DNA of 28,212 nucleotides from positions 1-28,212 of the forward strand of contig CAWUVK010000010.1 of assembly GCA_963926055.1 (NCBI GenBank), written 5' to 3'. Shown in pieces: positions 18,747-26,883 of the stretch. This DNA comes from CAJXJP01 sp963926055. Its GTDB lineage: Bacteria > Patescibacteriota > Gracilibacteria > BD1-5 > UBA6164. A program made the position numbers and the translations under genes. Each line of letters starts with the position of its first letter. Within the stretch, counting starts at the first letter, position 1. Under the pieces are notes generated by a model. The model made no database searches, had not been told where the DNA came from, and was given only the letters and a program-made list of their open reading frames with translations.

Positions 18747-19103
18747 ATGAAAATTTTAGATATTCAGGTAGGTGATAAACAAAACGATAAAATATATGTA
18801 AGTCAATTCAAAATATTATTTGAATGTTTGACTTCATATTTTGAGGAAAAAGATATATCAATACCTAAATATATACAACCATATAAAGCATTTATGTGTG
18901 CATATAAATTTTCTGATTTGAGAGCATTATATGATACTGATTCATATACTGATGAAATAAAAAGAATTGTTATTAATTTTGAGCAAACTACAAAAGATAA
19001 TAAAACTAAGTTTTATTATGTGAATAAACTTGGTACACAGCCAAGTATCGCAGTGATAAATTTAGATGAATATGTTCATGTATCTCAAGATGTAAACATC
19101 TAA
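18747..19103 (+). CDS. Unknown protein, 118 residues, SD-led and TGA-free
   Basis: It begins M-K-I-L-D-I-Q-V-G-D-K and is a small soluble-looking protein with mixed charge and many aromatic residues (T-S-Y-F-E-E-K, K-F-Y-Y-V-N-K-L-G-T). No signal peptide, membrane segment or known motif is seen. An AAAGGATGG Shine-Dalgarno-like sequence lies just upstream, unlike nrdR and nrdB. Both glycines are GGT. It starts 17 bases after nrdB with no terminator between, so it may be carried on the RNR transcript, although its features fit the foreign-looking set elsewhere in the window. Confidence 0.7.
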   Translation: MKILDIQVGDKQNDKIYVSQFKILFECLTSYFEEKDISIPKYIQPYKAFMCAYKFSDLRALYDTDSYTDEIKRIVINFEQTTKDNKTKFYYVNKLGTQPSIAVINLDEYVHVSQDVNI

Positions 19104-19124
19104 ATCATATGGATTATACCTTAA

Positions 19125-19149
19125 AGCTGAATGTTTATTCAGTTTTTTT
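19125..19149 (+). terminator. Rho-independent terminator after the 18747 gene
   Basis: A short stem (CTGAA and TTCAG, six-base loop) is followed by seven T. A TTTA tetranucleotide run follows to about 19170. Confidence 0.65.
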
Positions 19150-19175
19150 ATTTATTTATTTATTTATTCATTTAT

Positions 19176-19204
19176 AAAACCAAGTTTTGTACTTGGTTTT
19201 TTTT
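19176..19204. terminator. Hairpin upstream of the 2H-phosphoesterase gene, first of two copies
   Basis: The stem AACCAAGT and ACTTGGTT with loop TTTGT is followed by eight or more T. Apart from two bases it equals the hairpin at 19818-19838. Confidence 0.8.
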
Positions 19205-19260
19205 GAATTATTTAGAAAAATTAGTATTATTATTTGTAATTAATTCTTATTTTTATCGAT

Positions 19261-19818
19261 ATGAATCATTGAGAATATAAAAATTCAGATAATAATGTGA
19301 AAGGTTTTATTGGTTTTTTAGTTTCTCCAGAAACTGAAAAAATTTTAGTTGATTTTACTCATAAAATTAAAGAAATCTCAGATGATAATTCTTTATATTT
19401 TCAAGCAAGACGACAATGTTTTCATGCGACAATTGAATATTATCAATGAAATATAAAAAATATTCAAACGCATGTAGAAAAAATTGAAGATCAAATGAAT
19501 AATTTCTCAAAAAATAAACTTGTAGCTAATGGTATAAATCCTAGTCAAGAATTTGATGAGTCATTTCATAAAATTGGGACAATGGTAAGTTATGTAAATA
19601 ACAGAGTTTACTTATGTTTATTTCCTCATAATAAAAATCCACTGTTAAACGAAATATGAAATAAATCACAAGCACATATTAGCTTATGATATTTTCCAGA
19701 AGGGAGTTTGCAAGATGTAGAAAAATTTTTGTGAACATTTAAATCGTTAAGAGATGAAATGTTATGAAATAACAATTTTGCATTAGATTTTTCAAAAATT
19801 TATAACCAAGTAAAATAA
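19261..19818 (+). CDS. 2H phosphoesterase-like protein
   Basis: The 185-residue product has two His-x-Thr/Ser motifs in beta-strand-like contexts: H55-A-T57 in F-H-A-T-I-E-Y-Y and H139-I-S141 in A-H-I-S-L-G-Y-F. This spacing and context is the hallmark of the 2H superfamily (2'-5' RNA ligase/cyclic phosphodiesterase). Members hydrolyse 2',3'-cyclic phosphates or 2'-5' linkages; the substrate here is unknown. The N-terminus (M-N-H-G-E-Y-K-N-S-D) contains a TGA glycine, and others are spread through the gene. The ATG has no SD. The gene is bracketed by two nearly identical hairpins, which suggests a cassette-like unit. Confidence 0.7.
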
Positions 19819-19845
19819 ACTAAGTTTTATACTTGGTTTTTCTTT
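19818..19845 (+). terminator. Terminator after the 2H-phosphoesterase gene, second hairpin copy
   Basis: The stem AACTAAGT and ACTTGGTT (one G-U pair) with loop TTTAT is followed by T-rich sequence. It begins at the TAA stop. Confidence 0.75.
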
Positions 19846-19926
19846 TTGTGAAAAAATATATATACTAGTAAAAATTATTTATTTTCTTCTTTCTATAAGG
19901 TGAGAAGAAGGATTATTTATGAAACA

Positions 19927-21207
19927 ATGAAACAAAAAATATTACATATCATTTACAGATTTTTAAAAATTTGTGCACAAAAATACATAAAAAAACATAA
20001 TCCAAAAGTTATTGGGATCACTGGAAGTGTAGGAAAAACTTCGGCAAGAATGATTATTGCTCAAGTGTTACAACAAATTCAATGAGAAAAAATAGTTTCT
20101 ACTTCACCGAAAAATTTTAACTCAGAACTTGGAATTATTTTTTCGATTTTCGAAATAACACAATACACACCAAATATCTCAAGTTTAGTTAAAAATATTT
20201 GAACGATATTAAAAAAATTATTTTTATCAAAAAAACCATACGATATTTTAGTTTTAGAATATGGAATTGATGCTCCAGGAGATATGAAATATTTAACGAG
20301 TGTAGTGACTCCAGACTATGGAATTTTTACAAAACTAGACTTTGTTCATGCAGAATTTTTTGATACAAAAGAAGAAATTTGAGAAGAAAAAAGAATTTTA
20401 CTTGATACTTCAAAAGAAAAAATTTATGTGTGAAATTTTGATGAATATTTGAAAAAAATATTTGATGAATATTTACAAAAAAAACAATTTTTACCACATA
20501 TAGAAAATTCTGATTTTAGTCAAAAAAATGGAAAAATTTTTAGTGAATTTTTATTCGAAAATAAAAAAATAAAAGCAAATATTTTTGGTCAAGAAAATTT
20601 AGATTATATTGCTCTTGCTTTACAAATTGCTAGAGATATGGGAATAGAATTATCTCAAAAAGAATATATTTTTGAATTAGAAAATCAACCAGGAAGATTT
20701 AATATTTTAGAATGAATCAAAGAAAATATTCTCATAGATTCTACATATAATGCAGCTCCGGCCAGTATGGTGAAAATGATTGAAAATACTTTTGCACTTC
20801 AAAAAAATCTTTTTTCAGATTATAAAGTATTTTTAGTTATAGGAGACATGAGAGAACTTTGAGAAATATCAGCAGGGAAGCATTTAGAGCTTAATGACAC
20901 TGTAATTCATGCGCAAGGGATATATTGTATAGGAAGCGAAATTTCACCTTTATTTCAAGCACTAGATGTACAGGGATTTGAATGAGAAAAAAATATTTTT
21001 ACAAAATCTAATATTGCTTGAGAATCGTTAAAAAAATTCTTAGAAAATACTGATGAAAAATATGTGATTTTATTTAAATGAAGTCAAAATACGATTTTTA
21101 CAGAAGAAGTTTTAAAAGCAGTTTTAAAACATAAAAGTGATGAAAAAAATCTGGTAAGACAATCACAAGATTGGATACAAAAAAAAGAAAAATTTTTCAA
21201 ATCATAA
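19927..21207 (+). CDS. murF: Mur ligase family protein, MurF-like, without the usual N-terminal domain
   Basis: MurF adds D-Ala-D-Ala to the UDP-MurNAc peptide in peptidoglycan synthesis. The central ATPase domain shows I-G-I-T-G-S-V-G-K-T-S (P-loop, residues 30-39). Later come R-F-N-I-L-E, D-S-T-Y-N-A-A-P-A-S-M (the family's Y-N-A-N-P-x-S-M), I-G-D-M-R-E-L-G-E and F-K-G-S-Q-N-T near the end. The length is 426 residues. MurF normally has about 80 more residues before the P-loop for substrate binding; here a short basic helix (Q-K-I-L-H-I-I-Y-R-F-L-K) replaces them. The start could be this ATG or an in-frame GTG at 19900. An AGAAGGA lies upstream but is better spaced for an out-of-frame ATG at 19919. 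Many glycines are TGA. Confidence 0.85.
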
Positions 21208-21211
21208 AAAA

Positions 21212-21237
21212 AAAGGCCAAGCATTGCTTGGCCTTTT
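21212..21237. terminator. Bidirectional terminator between murF and the small minus-strand gene
   Basis: The GC-rich stem GGCCAAGC and GCTTGGCC with a three-base loop has A- and T-tracts outside. It serves murF on the plus strand and the 21253-21384 unit on the minus strand. Confidence 0.9.
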
Positions 21238-21252
21238 TGGTACGTTGGTTAC

Positions 21253-21384
21253 TCAAAAAATATAGGTGTACAAAATACACCCAGAGATACACGCGACAAA
21301 AAATAATTTTCTTGTTCCCGATAATCTTTGATTATATTCTACTTTATTTTTGGGTCCTGTTGTTTGAGCTGTTAATTTTTCCAC
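21253..21384 (-). CDS. Small membrane protein, SD-led, ending at TGA
   Basis: A GTG start lies 6 bases after a perfect AAGGAG. The 43-residue product begins (M)-E-K-L-T-A-Q-T-T-G-P-K and ends with a single membrane segment, K-L-F-F-V-A-C-I-S-G-C-I-L-Y-T-Y-I-F. Its three glycines are GGA or GGG. The frame ends at TGA, 15 bases before a strong terminator. If TGA were glycine, the frame would run through the terminator and far into antisense murF. A TTGACA promoter lies upstream. An alternative ATG two bases earlier gives only four codons. I see a complete expression unit written for the standard code; function unknown. Confidence 0.6.
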   Translation of the reverse strand: MEKLTAQTTGPKNKVEYNQRLSGTRKLFFVACISGCILYTYIF

Positions 21385-21423
21385 ATGATTCTCCTTTTTT
21401 TTGTGAAAATGAATAACAAATAT

Positions 21424-21451
21424 AATGTAGCGTAAATATAATATATGTCAA
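21424..21451 (-). promoter_or_regulatory. Promoter for the small membrane protein gene
   Basis: On the minus strand, the consensus -35 TTGACA (21451-21446) is followed 16 bases later by TACATT (21429-21424). Confidence 0.55.
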
Positions 21452-21453
21452 TA

Positions 21454-21478
21454 AAAAAACGAGCAATGCTCGTTTTTT
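21454..21478. terminator. Terminator after the six-residue SD-led frame
   Basis: The stem AAAAAACGAGC and complement with a short loop sits 14 bases after the tiny frame's stop on the minus strand. Confidence 0.8.
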
Positions 21479-21491
21479 AGATATCGATATA

Positions 21492-21512
21492 TTATAGACC
21501 TTTGACTTTCAT
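21492..21512 (-). other. Six-codon frame with strong SD (leader peptide or small RNA)
   Basis: On the minus strand AAAAGGAG precedes ATG by 6 bases; the frame reads M-K-V-K-G-L and stops at TAA. A terminator follows and the trxB terminator precedes it, so the transcript would be about 80-100 bases. It may be a small RNA with a leader peptide or a decayed relative of the adjacent 43-residue gene. Confidence 0.4.
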
Positions 21513-21570
21513 ATATTTCTCCTTTTAGTATTTGTATATTTATAATAATATTATTTAGAAAAAATACAAA

Positions 21571-21599
21571 AAAAAAGATAGATGTTATCTATCTTTTTT
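21571..21599 (-). terminator. Rho-independent terminator after trxB
   Basis: A 13-base-pair stem (AAAAAAGATAGAT and complement) with a three-base loop and a T-run lies just after the trxB stop. Confidence 0.85.
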
Positions 21600-21604
21600 A
21601 TATT

Positions 21605-22522
21605 TTAGTGATTTCTTAAGGCGTCTTCATGAATACTATCAGCTGCTAAACATCATTCTGCTGCAGACATAATAGTTTGTTTAAATTTATTTGAGTTTGT
21701 AGAAACGTCCCCAGCTGCAAATAAACCTTTGAGAGTTGTTTCTTGTCTTGCATCTACGACTAAACATCCTTCATCATCTCTTTGTAAGTCCATGTGTGAA
21801 ACGAGTTGAGTATTTGGATCTGAACCAACGGCTACAAATATTCCATCTGCTTTGAGTGATTTTCCAGATTTTAGTTTAATTTCTTCTACGAAAAATTTTC
21901 CTGAAATTTCATCAACTTCTTCGTTTAATACAAATTCAATATTTTCTGCTTTTTTTGCTTGTTCTACCCAAATATCTTCTGCTCTAAAGGTATCTCTTCT
22001 ATGAACTATGTATACTTTGTTACAAATTTCAGCAAGATATAAAGCTTCAGTAAGTGCGGTATTTCCACCACCTACGATTACTACATCTCTGTCTTTAAAA
22101 AACATTCCATCACAAGTTGCACAATATGAAACTCATTTTCCAAGCATTTCTTCTTCACCTTTTGCTCCTAAATGTCTATATTTATTTCCTGTTGCTAAAA
22201 TAACATATTTTGAAGTAAATTCTTTTCCAGAAGCTGTTTTTACATAAAAATGATCTTCTTTTTTTTCTAATACATCAACCATTTCTTCTAACATTTCACT
22301 TCCTGCATTTTCAGCATGCGCTTTGAAATTATTCATTATTTCTTTTCCTGAAGCTGAAAGTACTCCTGGATAATTTTCAACTTTATGTGAAGTAGCAAGT
22401 GCACCTCCTGGTTGACCTCAAACTACTAAGTTTTTTAGTTTGTATCTTGATGCGTACATTCCAGCTGGATATCCTGCACTTCATGCTCAAATAATTATTA
22501 CGTCATAATCAAATTTTGTCAT
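21605..22522 (-). CDS. trxB: Thioredoxin reductase
   Basis: This flavoprotein reduces thioredoxin with NADPH. The 305-residue length is typical. The FAD-binding fold starts D-Y-D-V-I-I-I-G-A-G-S-A-G-Y-P-A-G-M-Y-A-S-R, with two glycines as TGA. The redox disulfide is C134-A-T-C137-D. The NADPH-binding fold has V-I-V-G-G-G-N-T-A-L-T-E-A and V-H-R-R-D-T-F-R-A. The C-terminal G-L-F-A-A-G-D-V-S and T-I-M-S-A-A-E-G-C-L-A-A-D are family hallmarks. It is monocistronic, with ATG and no SD. With the RNR genes about 3-9 kb away it could supply electrons through thioredoxin to the NrdA C-terminal cysteines; no thioredoxin gene is in view. Confidence 0.96.
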
Positions 22523-22715
22523 ATTTTTTTCTTATTAAATTATATTATATATCAAGATATTAAGCAGAAATCTTAATAAATTCTAAAGTATAATAAAAAA
22601 ATAATGTATTTTTCAAAATAGAAATTATTTCAATATTTATTTTATAAAAAAATTTTTAATTTTATCAATATGTTTATACTATATATATAGTTATATATTT
22701 ACAAAATTTTGAAAA

Positions 22716-24077
22716 ATGAAAAAACAAAACTTTTTAGCTTTTACACTCGTAGAATTAATAGTTGTAATAACGATATTAGCAATATTGTCTACTGTGGCAT
22801 TTATTTCTTATTCTTGATATGGTTCAACTTCAAGAGATTCTGTGAGATTAACAGATTTAGCGAATATTGAAAAGTCTTTTGAATTATTAAAAATTGCTTG
22901 AAAAGATTTTCCAATGCCAACAAATAAAATAGATATTTCATCAAGTGGAACGGTATTTCAATATCAAGGAGAATTATCTTCAAGTATCTTAGAATGATCT
23001 CTTTGAATTTATGATGGATGATTTGATCCTCAGACCAAACAACCATATATATATTCTACAAATACTGCAAGAAATAAATTTCAAGTATTATCCTTTTTAG
23101 AGAATAAAAATGAATTTGTAAAAATAAATAATCACAATATTTATGCTAATAATGTTGATAAATTTCCTCAAACAAGATGAGATACTTTAGGAATACTATT
23201 AGATGAAATAACATTCGAACCAATTCAAAAAATTATCAGTGATACACAGATAGATATTTCTACTACAACTCAAAATTTTTGAGTGATAATGAATAAACAA
23301 ATAGAAACTGGAGATAAAACTCTCTTAGCAAAAATAGTAAATCTTAATAAATATGGATTTGCAAAATCGTGTAAAGAATTACTCGATGAAAATTCAGATT
23401 TACAAGATAATGATGGTATTTACACACTCAGTTATAATAAAACCGAAATTTATGATGTATATTGTGATATGACTACAGATTGATGAGGGTGGACAAGTAT
23501 AATTTCTATTGCAGATAACACACATTTTACTTTCAAAGCAACTTCTCCTTCAAGTGTAGTATGATCAGCAGCTACTACTGATGAACAAAAAAATCTATAT
23601 CTTAATAAAGTAGAAGAATTAAATAATTCTATATTTAATTTTACGACTTTAGGAAATATATGAACCATTTTCTCAAAAGATACAATTTTAAATTCATACA
23701 ATTATGTTGGGTGAAACGAAATCATGTTTGCAGATGAAAATAACCAATTTTTAACCTATGATTTTACAGCAAAAAGTTTATCTGATTATTATATTTGAGT
23801 AAAATATAATGAAGATAATCAAGTACTCCCAGTGAAAAAAACAAATATTTCAACGGATGTAAATAATAGATGAGATCTATCTTTACAAATGATTTGAGAA
23901 GATTGAGATAGTGCTATGTATAACATATATCATTGATCTGGAATTTGACCATACTTTAATGCAGCTAATAACGGAAATGTAGATTTTGATGATGCTGGGT
24001 ACTCAGTTTTTTACAAAAAATTAGGTTGAAAATTAAATCCAATAGTTTCAGACTATGTAATTTGGTATGTACGATAA
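22716..24077 (+). CDS. Type IV prepilin fused to a fibrinogen-like GGGW domain
   Basis: The 453-residue protein begins M-K-K-Q-N-F-L-A-F-T-L-V-E-L-I-V-V-I-T, a prepilin leader with alanine before the cleavage site and Glu at +5. The pilin part contains D-S-V-R-L-T-D-L, S-L-G-I-Y-D-G-G-F-D-P and T-A-R-N-K-F-Q-V, then D-T-L-G-I-L-L-D-E, all matching the partial gene at the window start. The fibrinogen-like signature D-V-Y-C-D-M-T-T-D-G-G-G-W-T lies near residue 250, with two adjacent TGA glycines. The C-terminal region ends V-I-W-Y-V-R. Unlike the 4040 copy it has few cysteines after the signature. I infer an adhesive minor pilin. It has no SD. It is monocistronic and divergent from trxB. Confidence 0.85.
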
Positions 24078-24119
24078 AAAAATAAATAAGTAAAAATATT
24101 TTTTACTTATTTATTTTTT
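24077..24119 (+). terminator. Terminator after pilin 22716
   Basis: A long AT-rich stem (AAAAAATAAATAAGTAAAAA and complement) with a T-run starts within the stop codon. Confidence 0.8.
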
Positions 24120-24163
24120 ATTATATAATTTATGAACATACAAAAAAGTTTTTGGAGAACCAT

Positions 24164-24535
24164 ATGAAAATAGACTGGATTGTTTTATATACTCTTGTTT
24201 ACTGGAATTTATGCATGCAAAGTTATGAACATAAATTCCTAACCAACAAACTTACGAGACAAAAGAAAAAATTATTAAAAAAGTGTAATCGTTTGAAAAA
24301 TCGAGCAAATTTTGAAAAAAAAGTCTATAAATCAACTACATTAGGATTTTCTATTTTAGATAAAATAAATGATATAGAGCATTTGAATAATCAAATAGTT
24401 TTTTATCAAAAACATTATAAAAGTTTAAAATTACAGAAAAATTCTGTTTTAAAACTTTTACTAAACACAAAAATTTTTATTCCTCACGACAGGTTTGCGA
24501 ATTGGAAACTTTTGGTAACTGAAAATGCAGCGTAA
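24164..24535 (+). CDS. Basic coiled-coil-like protein, unknown, SD-led and TGA-free
   Basis: I choose the ATG at 24164 because TTGGAGA lies 6-7 bases before it; an in-frame ATG at 24152 has no SD. The 123-residue product begins M-K-I-D-W-I-V-L-Y-T-L-V-Y-W-N, a weakly hydrophobic start, then becomes very basic and helical (R-Q-K-K-K-L-L-K-K-C-N-R-L-K-N-R). Heptad-like Leu/Ile spacing continues to residue 105. Its only glycine is GGA. The stop TAA lies in the loop of a GC-rich terminator hairpin, like the 11326 gene. A TATAAT (24124-24129) overlaps the previous terminator's end. No family is recognised. Confidence 0.7.
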   Translation: MKIDWIVLYTLVYWNLCMQSYEHKFLTNKLTRQKKKLLKKCNRLKNRANFEKKVYKSTTLGFSILDKINDIEHLNNQIVFYQKHYKSLKLQKNSVLKLLLNTKIFIPHDRFANWKLLVTENAA

Positions 24536-24547
24536 GCTGCTTTTTTT
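24527..24547 (+). terminator. Terminator with stop codon in its loop
   Basis: GCAGC and GCTGC flank a GTAA loop that holds the TAA stop of the 24164 gene. Seven T follow. Confidence 0.8.
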
Positions 24548-24573
24548 GTATTTTTTTGATTCTTTGTTATAAT
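24546..24573 (+). promoter_or_regulatory. Candidate promoter for the 24607 gene
   Basis: TTGTAT (24546-24551) and TATAAT (24568-24573) are 16 bases apart, about 34 bases before the ATG. Confidence 0.5.
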
Positions 24574-24606
24574 AAAATTAAATTTTTATTTTCTGAGTAT
24601 TTGCCT

Positions 24607-25149
24607 ATGAAAAATGAAAAACTCAATATAGAAGAATTATGAGATTATTCTTTTGAATTACTTGGTGAAATTTCACAGCTTATTTCATCACTTCCAAGTA
24701 ATAAATTTATTTCTTCTAATAATTTTATTGATATAAATAATAAAATAAAAAAGGCAAAAAGTTTATGAATAAATGTTGATAAATATGAAAATGAAATAAT
24801 AGATTTTAGAAAAAATTTACTCAATAGAAAAATTCAGGATAAAATAAATCAAATTCAAGCAAATATGAAATCTAAAAATTTAGATGAATTAGATTTACAA
24901 TTTGAAGATATAGAAAATAATTTTCTTGAATTAAAAGAAAATATTCAAGATATTATTGAAATTGAAAATTCATATTATGAGCTTAAAAATATTATAAAAA
25001 AAGCAAAATTATATAGAAAAATATTACAATCAGATTTTTCTAAAAATGTTTCAAGTTATGATTTTGACCAAATAATGTGAGAAATATTAAACCTCAAAGA
25101 AGCTTGAATAGAAGTGTGAGATTTAGAAAGTTTAATAATGTGAGATTAA
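24607..25149 (+). CDS. Predicted coiled-coil protein, unknown function
   Basis: The 180-residue code-25 product begins M-K-N-E-K-L-N-I-E-E-L-G-D-Y. It is rich in Lys, Glu, Ile, Leu and Asn with long helical, heptad-like stretches (N-Q-I-Q-A-N-M-K-S-K-N-L-D-E, then I-E-N-N-F-L-E-L-K-E-N-I-Q-D). It has no cysteine, signal peptide or membrane segment. TGA glycines occur at both ends (E-L-G-D-Y, S-L-G-I-N, I-M-G-D at the C-terminus). A filament-forming or scaffold role is possible but unsupported. It is monocistronic with its own terminator and has no SD. Confidence 0.7.
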
Positions 25150-25181
25150 AAACCTGAAATGCAATTTGCATTTCAGGTTTA
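25150..25181 (+). terminator. Rho-independent terminator after the 24607 gene
   Basis: A 14-base-pair stem (AAACCTGAAATGCA and complement) with a three-base loop is followed by a T-rich stretch. Confidence 0.85.
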
Positions 25182-25237
25182 TTTTTCTCAAAATTTAGGT
25201 AAAATAGAAATAATTTAGAAAAATAAGAAGAAAAAAA

Positions 25238-26467
25238 ATGGCTAGACAAAATAAATCAGAAAGAGACTTAGAGCAATTTCAGGACAAAATCGAATATGCT
25301 CCAGGTGAGTTAAAAGTATTTATCGCAGATATTTTACCAAAAGAATTACACGTTCGTAAACAAATGGAAGATAGAATGATAGAGTTAGAAAATCTTGTAA
25401 ATACCTACGGTTGAGTAGTGATTGTGAAACATATTCAAAATAAATCTATTCCTGATTATAATACTTTTATAGGAGAAGGGAGATTAGATGAAATCATCGA
25501 AGAAATGCAAAGAGAATGAGCGAATGTTTTAATTTTATGAAATATTTTAAAATCAAAACAAATTCATACGATTAATGATAAATTAAAATCTATAGGAGCA
25601 AAAGCTTGGGATAGAGTTGATTTAATTTTAAAAATATTTGAAAAAAATGCTCAATCTGCAGAAGCAAAATTACAAATTGAACTTGCTGCGATTAAACATA
25701 TGTGACCGAGAATTTACGGTATGGGGATGGAACTTTCAAAACAATGAGGTTGAGTTGGTACCAGAGGGAAATGAGAAACAAATACCGAAATAATGAAACG
25801 TCACTTGCGTAAAAAAGAACAACATATTCGTGATCAACTCGATCATTTTTCAAGAGTGCGTGAACAACATAGACAAGGGCGTAAGAAAAAATGAATGAAT
25901 ACAGTTTGAGTTGTTTGATATACAAATGCGGGGAAATCTACACTTACAAATGCTCTGACAAATAAAGGAGTTTTAGCAGAAGATAAACTTTTTGCAACTC
26001 TTGGAACTTCGGTGGGGAAAATGTTTATTCCAGCTGAATATAATCAAGAAACATGAGCATATATTCCACCAAGAGAATTACTGATAAATGATACAATTGG
26101 TTTTATTCGTGAACTTCCACCAAAATTGGTAGACGCGTTTAAGTCAACTTTAGAAGATTCTATTGAATCAGATATTTTATTACATGTAGTTGATGCTGCA
26201 GATGAAAAAATGCATTTAAAAATTGCTGTAGTAGAAGAAATTTTAGAAAATATTTGAGCCAATCAACCAGTTATTTATGTGTTTAATAAAATTGATGAAA
26301 TTTGAGAATGAGAATATATCATAGATGATGATAGTGGAAAAGCTACATATTCTTCAAAAAGAGACTTTATTGATAAAAATTTTTCTGATAAAAAGAAAAT
26401 TTATATTTCAGCTTTGGAAAAACAAAATATTGATGAATTAAAAAAATTAATTCAAGAAACAATCTAA
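25238..26467 (+). CDS. hflX: GTPase HflX
   Basis: HflX is a ribosome-associated GTPase that splits stalled or hibernating 70S ribosomes. The product has 409 residues. The HflX N-terminal domain includes T-F-I-G-E-G-R-L-D-E and E-L-A-A-I-K-H-M-G-P-R, then the glycine-rich G-G-G-V-G-T-R-G-K-G-E-T near residues 168-180, where several glycines are TGA. The G domain has G1 G-Y-T-N-A-G-K-S-T near 227, G3 N-D-T-I-G-F-I-R-E-L-P near 285, and G4 N-K-I-D. A short C-terminal domain follows. The ATG follows an A-rich stretch without SD. A small membrane protein gene starts 11 bases after the stop and is probably in the same operon. Confidence 0.96.
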
Positions 26468-26478
26468 TATAAAAAATT

Positions 26479-26883
26479 ATGAATTATATGTATCTCGCAC
26501 TGTGATTTTTCGTAATATTATTTATATATGCGATTTTCATGGTTATAAAATTTTCAAAAAAGAAAAAATTAACAAGCCAAGAAATTTCCCACTTAAAAAT
26601 TTTATTACAAAGAATACAAAGAGGAGTTTCTACAAAAGAAAAAATCGTAGATATGGATAAACTCTATCATAAAATATTAAAACAATTATGATATACTGGA
26701 ACATTTTGAGAAATTTTAAAAGCGCAACCAAACGAAATTTGAGATATCCAAAAAATATGGGAATTACATAAGCTCAGAAATAAATTGGTTCATGAATTTG
26801 ACAATCACGGGGAAAAATACCTTCGTCAAGCAGATAAAGATTATAAAAAACAAATTCAAGTGTTACTCGCAAATATAAAATAA
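26479..26883 (+). CDS. Small membrane-anchored protein with an R-N-x3-H motif
   Basis: The 134-residue product starts with one membrane segment (Y-L-A-L-G-F-F-V-I-L-F-I-Y-A-I-F-M-V-I), then a basic K-K-K-K and a helical cytoplasmic domain. The C-terminal half has W-E-L-H-K-L-R-N-K-L-V-H-E-F-D. The R-N-x3-H pattern resembles the HEPN active-site motif, and proteins of this layout are common in candidate-phyla-radiation genomes, usually unnamed. RNase activity is only a possibility. It follows hflX by 11 bases without SD and ends at a terminator with a C-GAAA-G tetraloop. TGA glycines occur at Q-L-G-Y-T-G and elsewhere. Confidence 0.7.

Noticed and set aside
19919..19930. ATG-AAA-CAA-TGA after AGAAGGA, overlapping the murF start as ATGA
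   Set aside because: It could suggest translational coupling under the standard code, but it is only three codons and TGA is glycine in murF itself; too short to claim.
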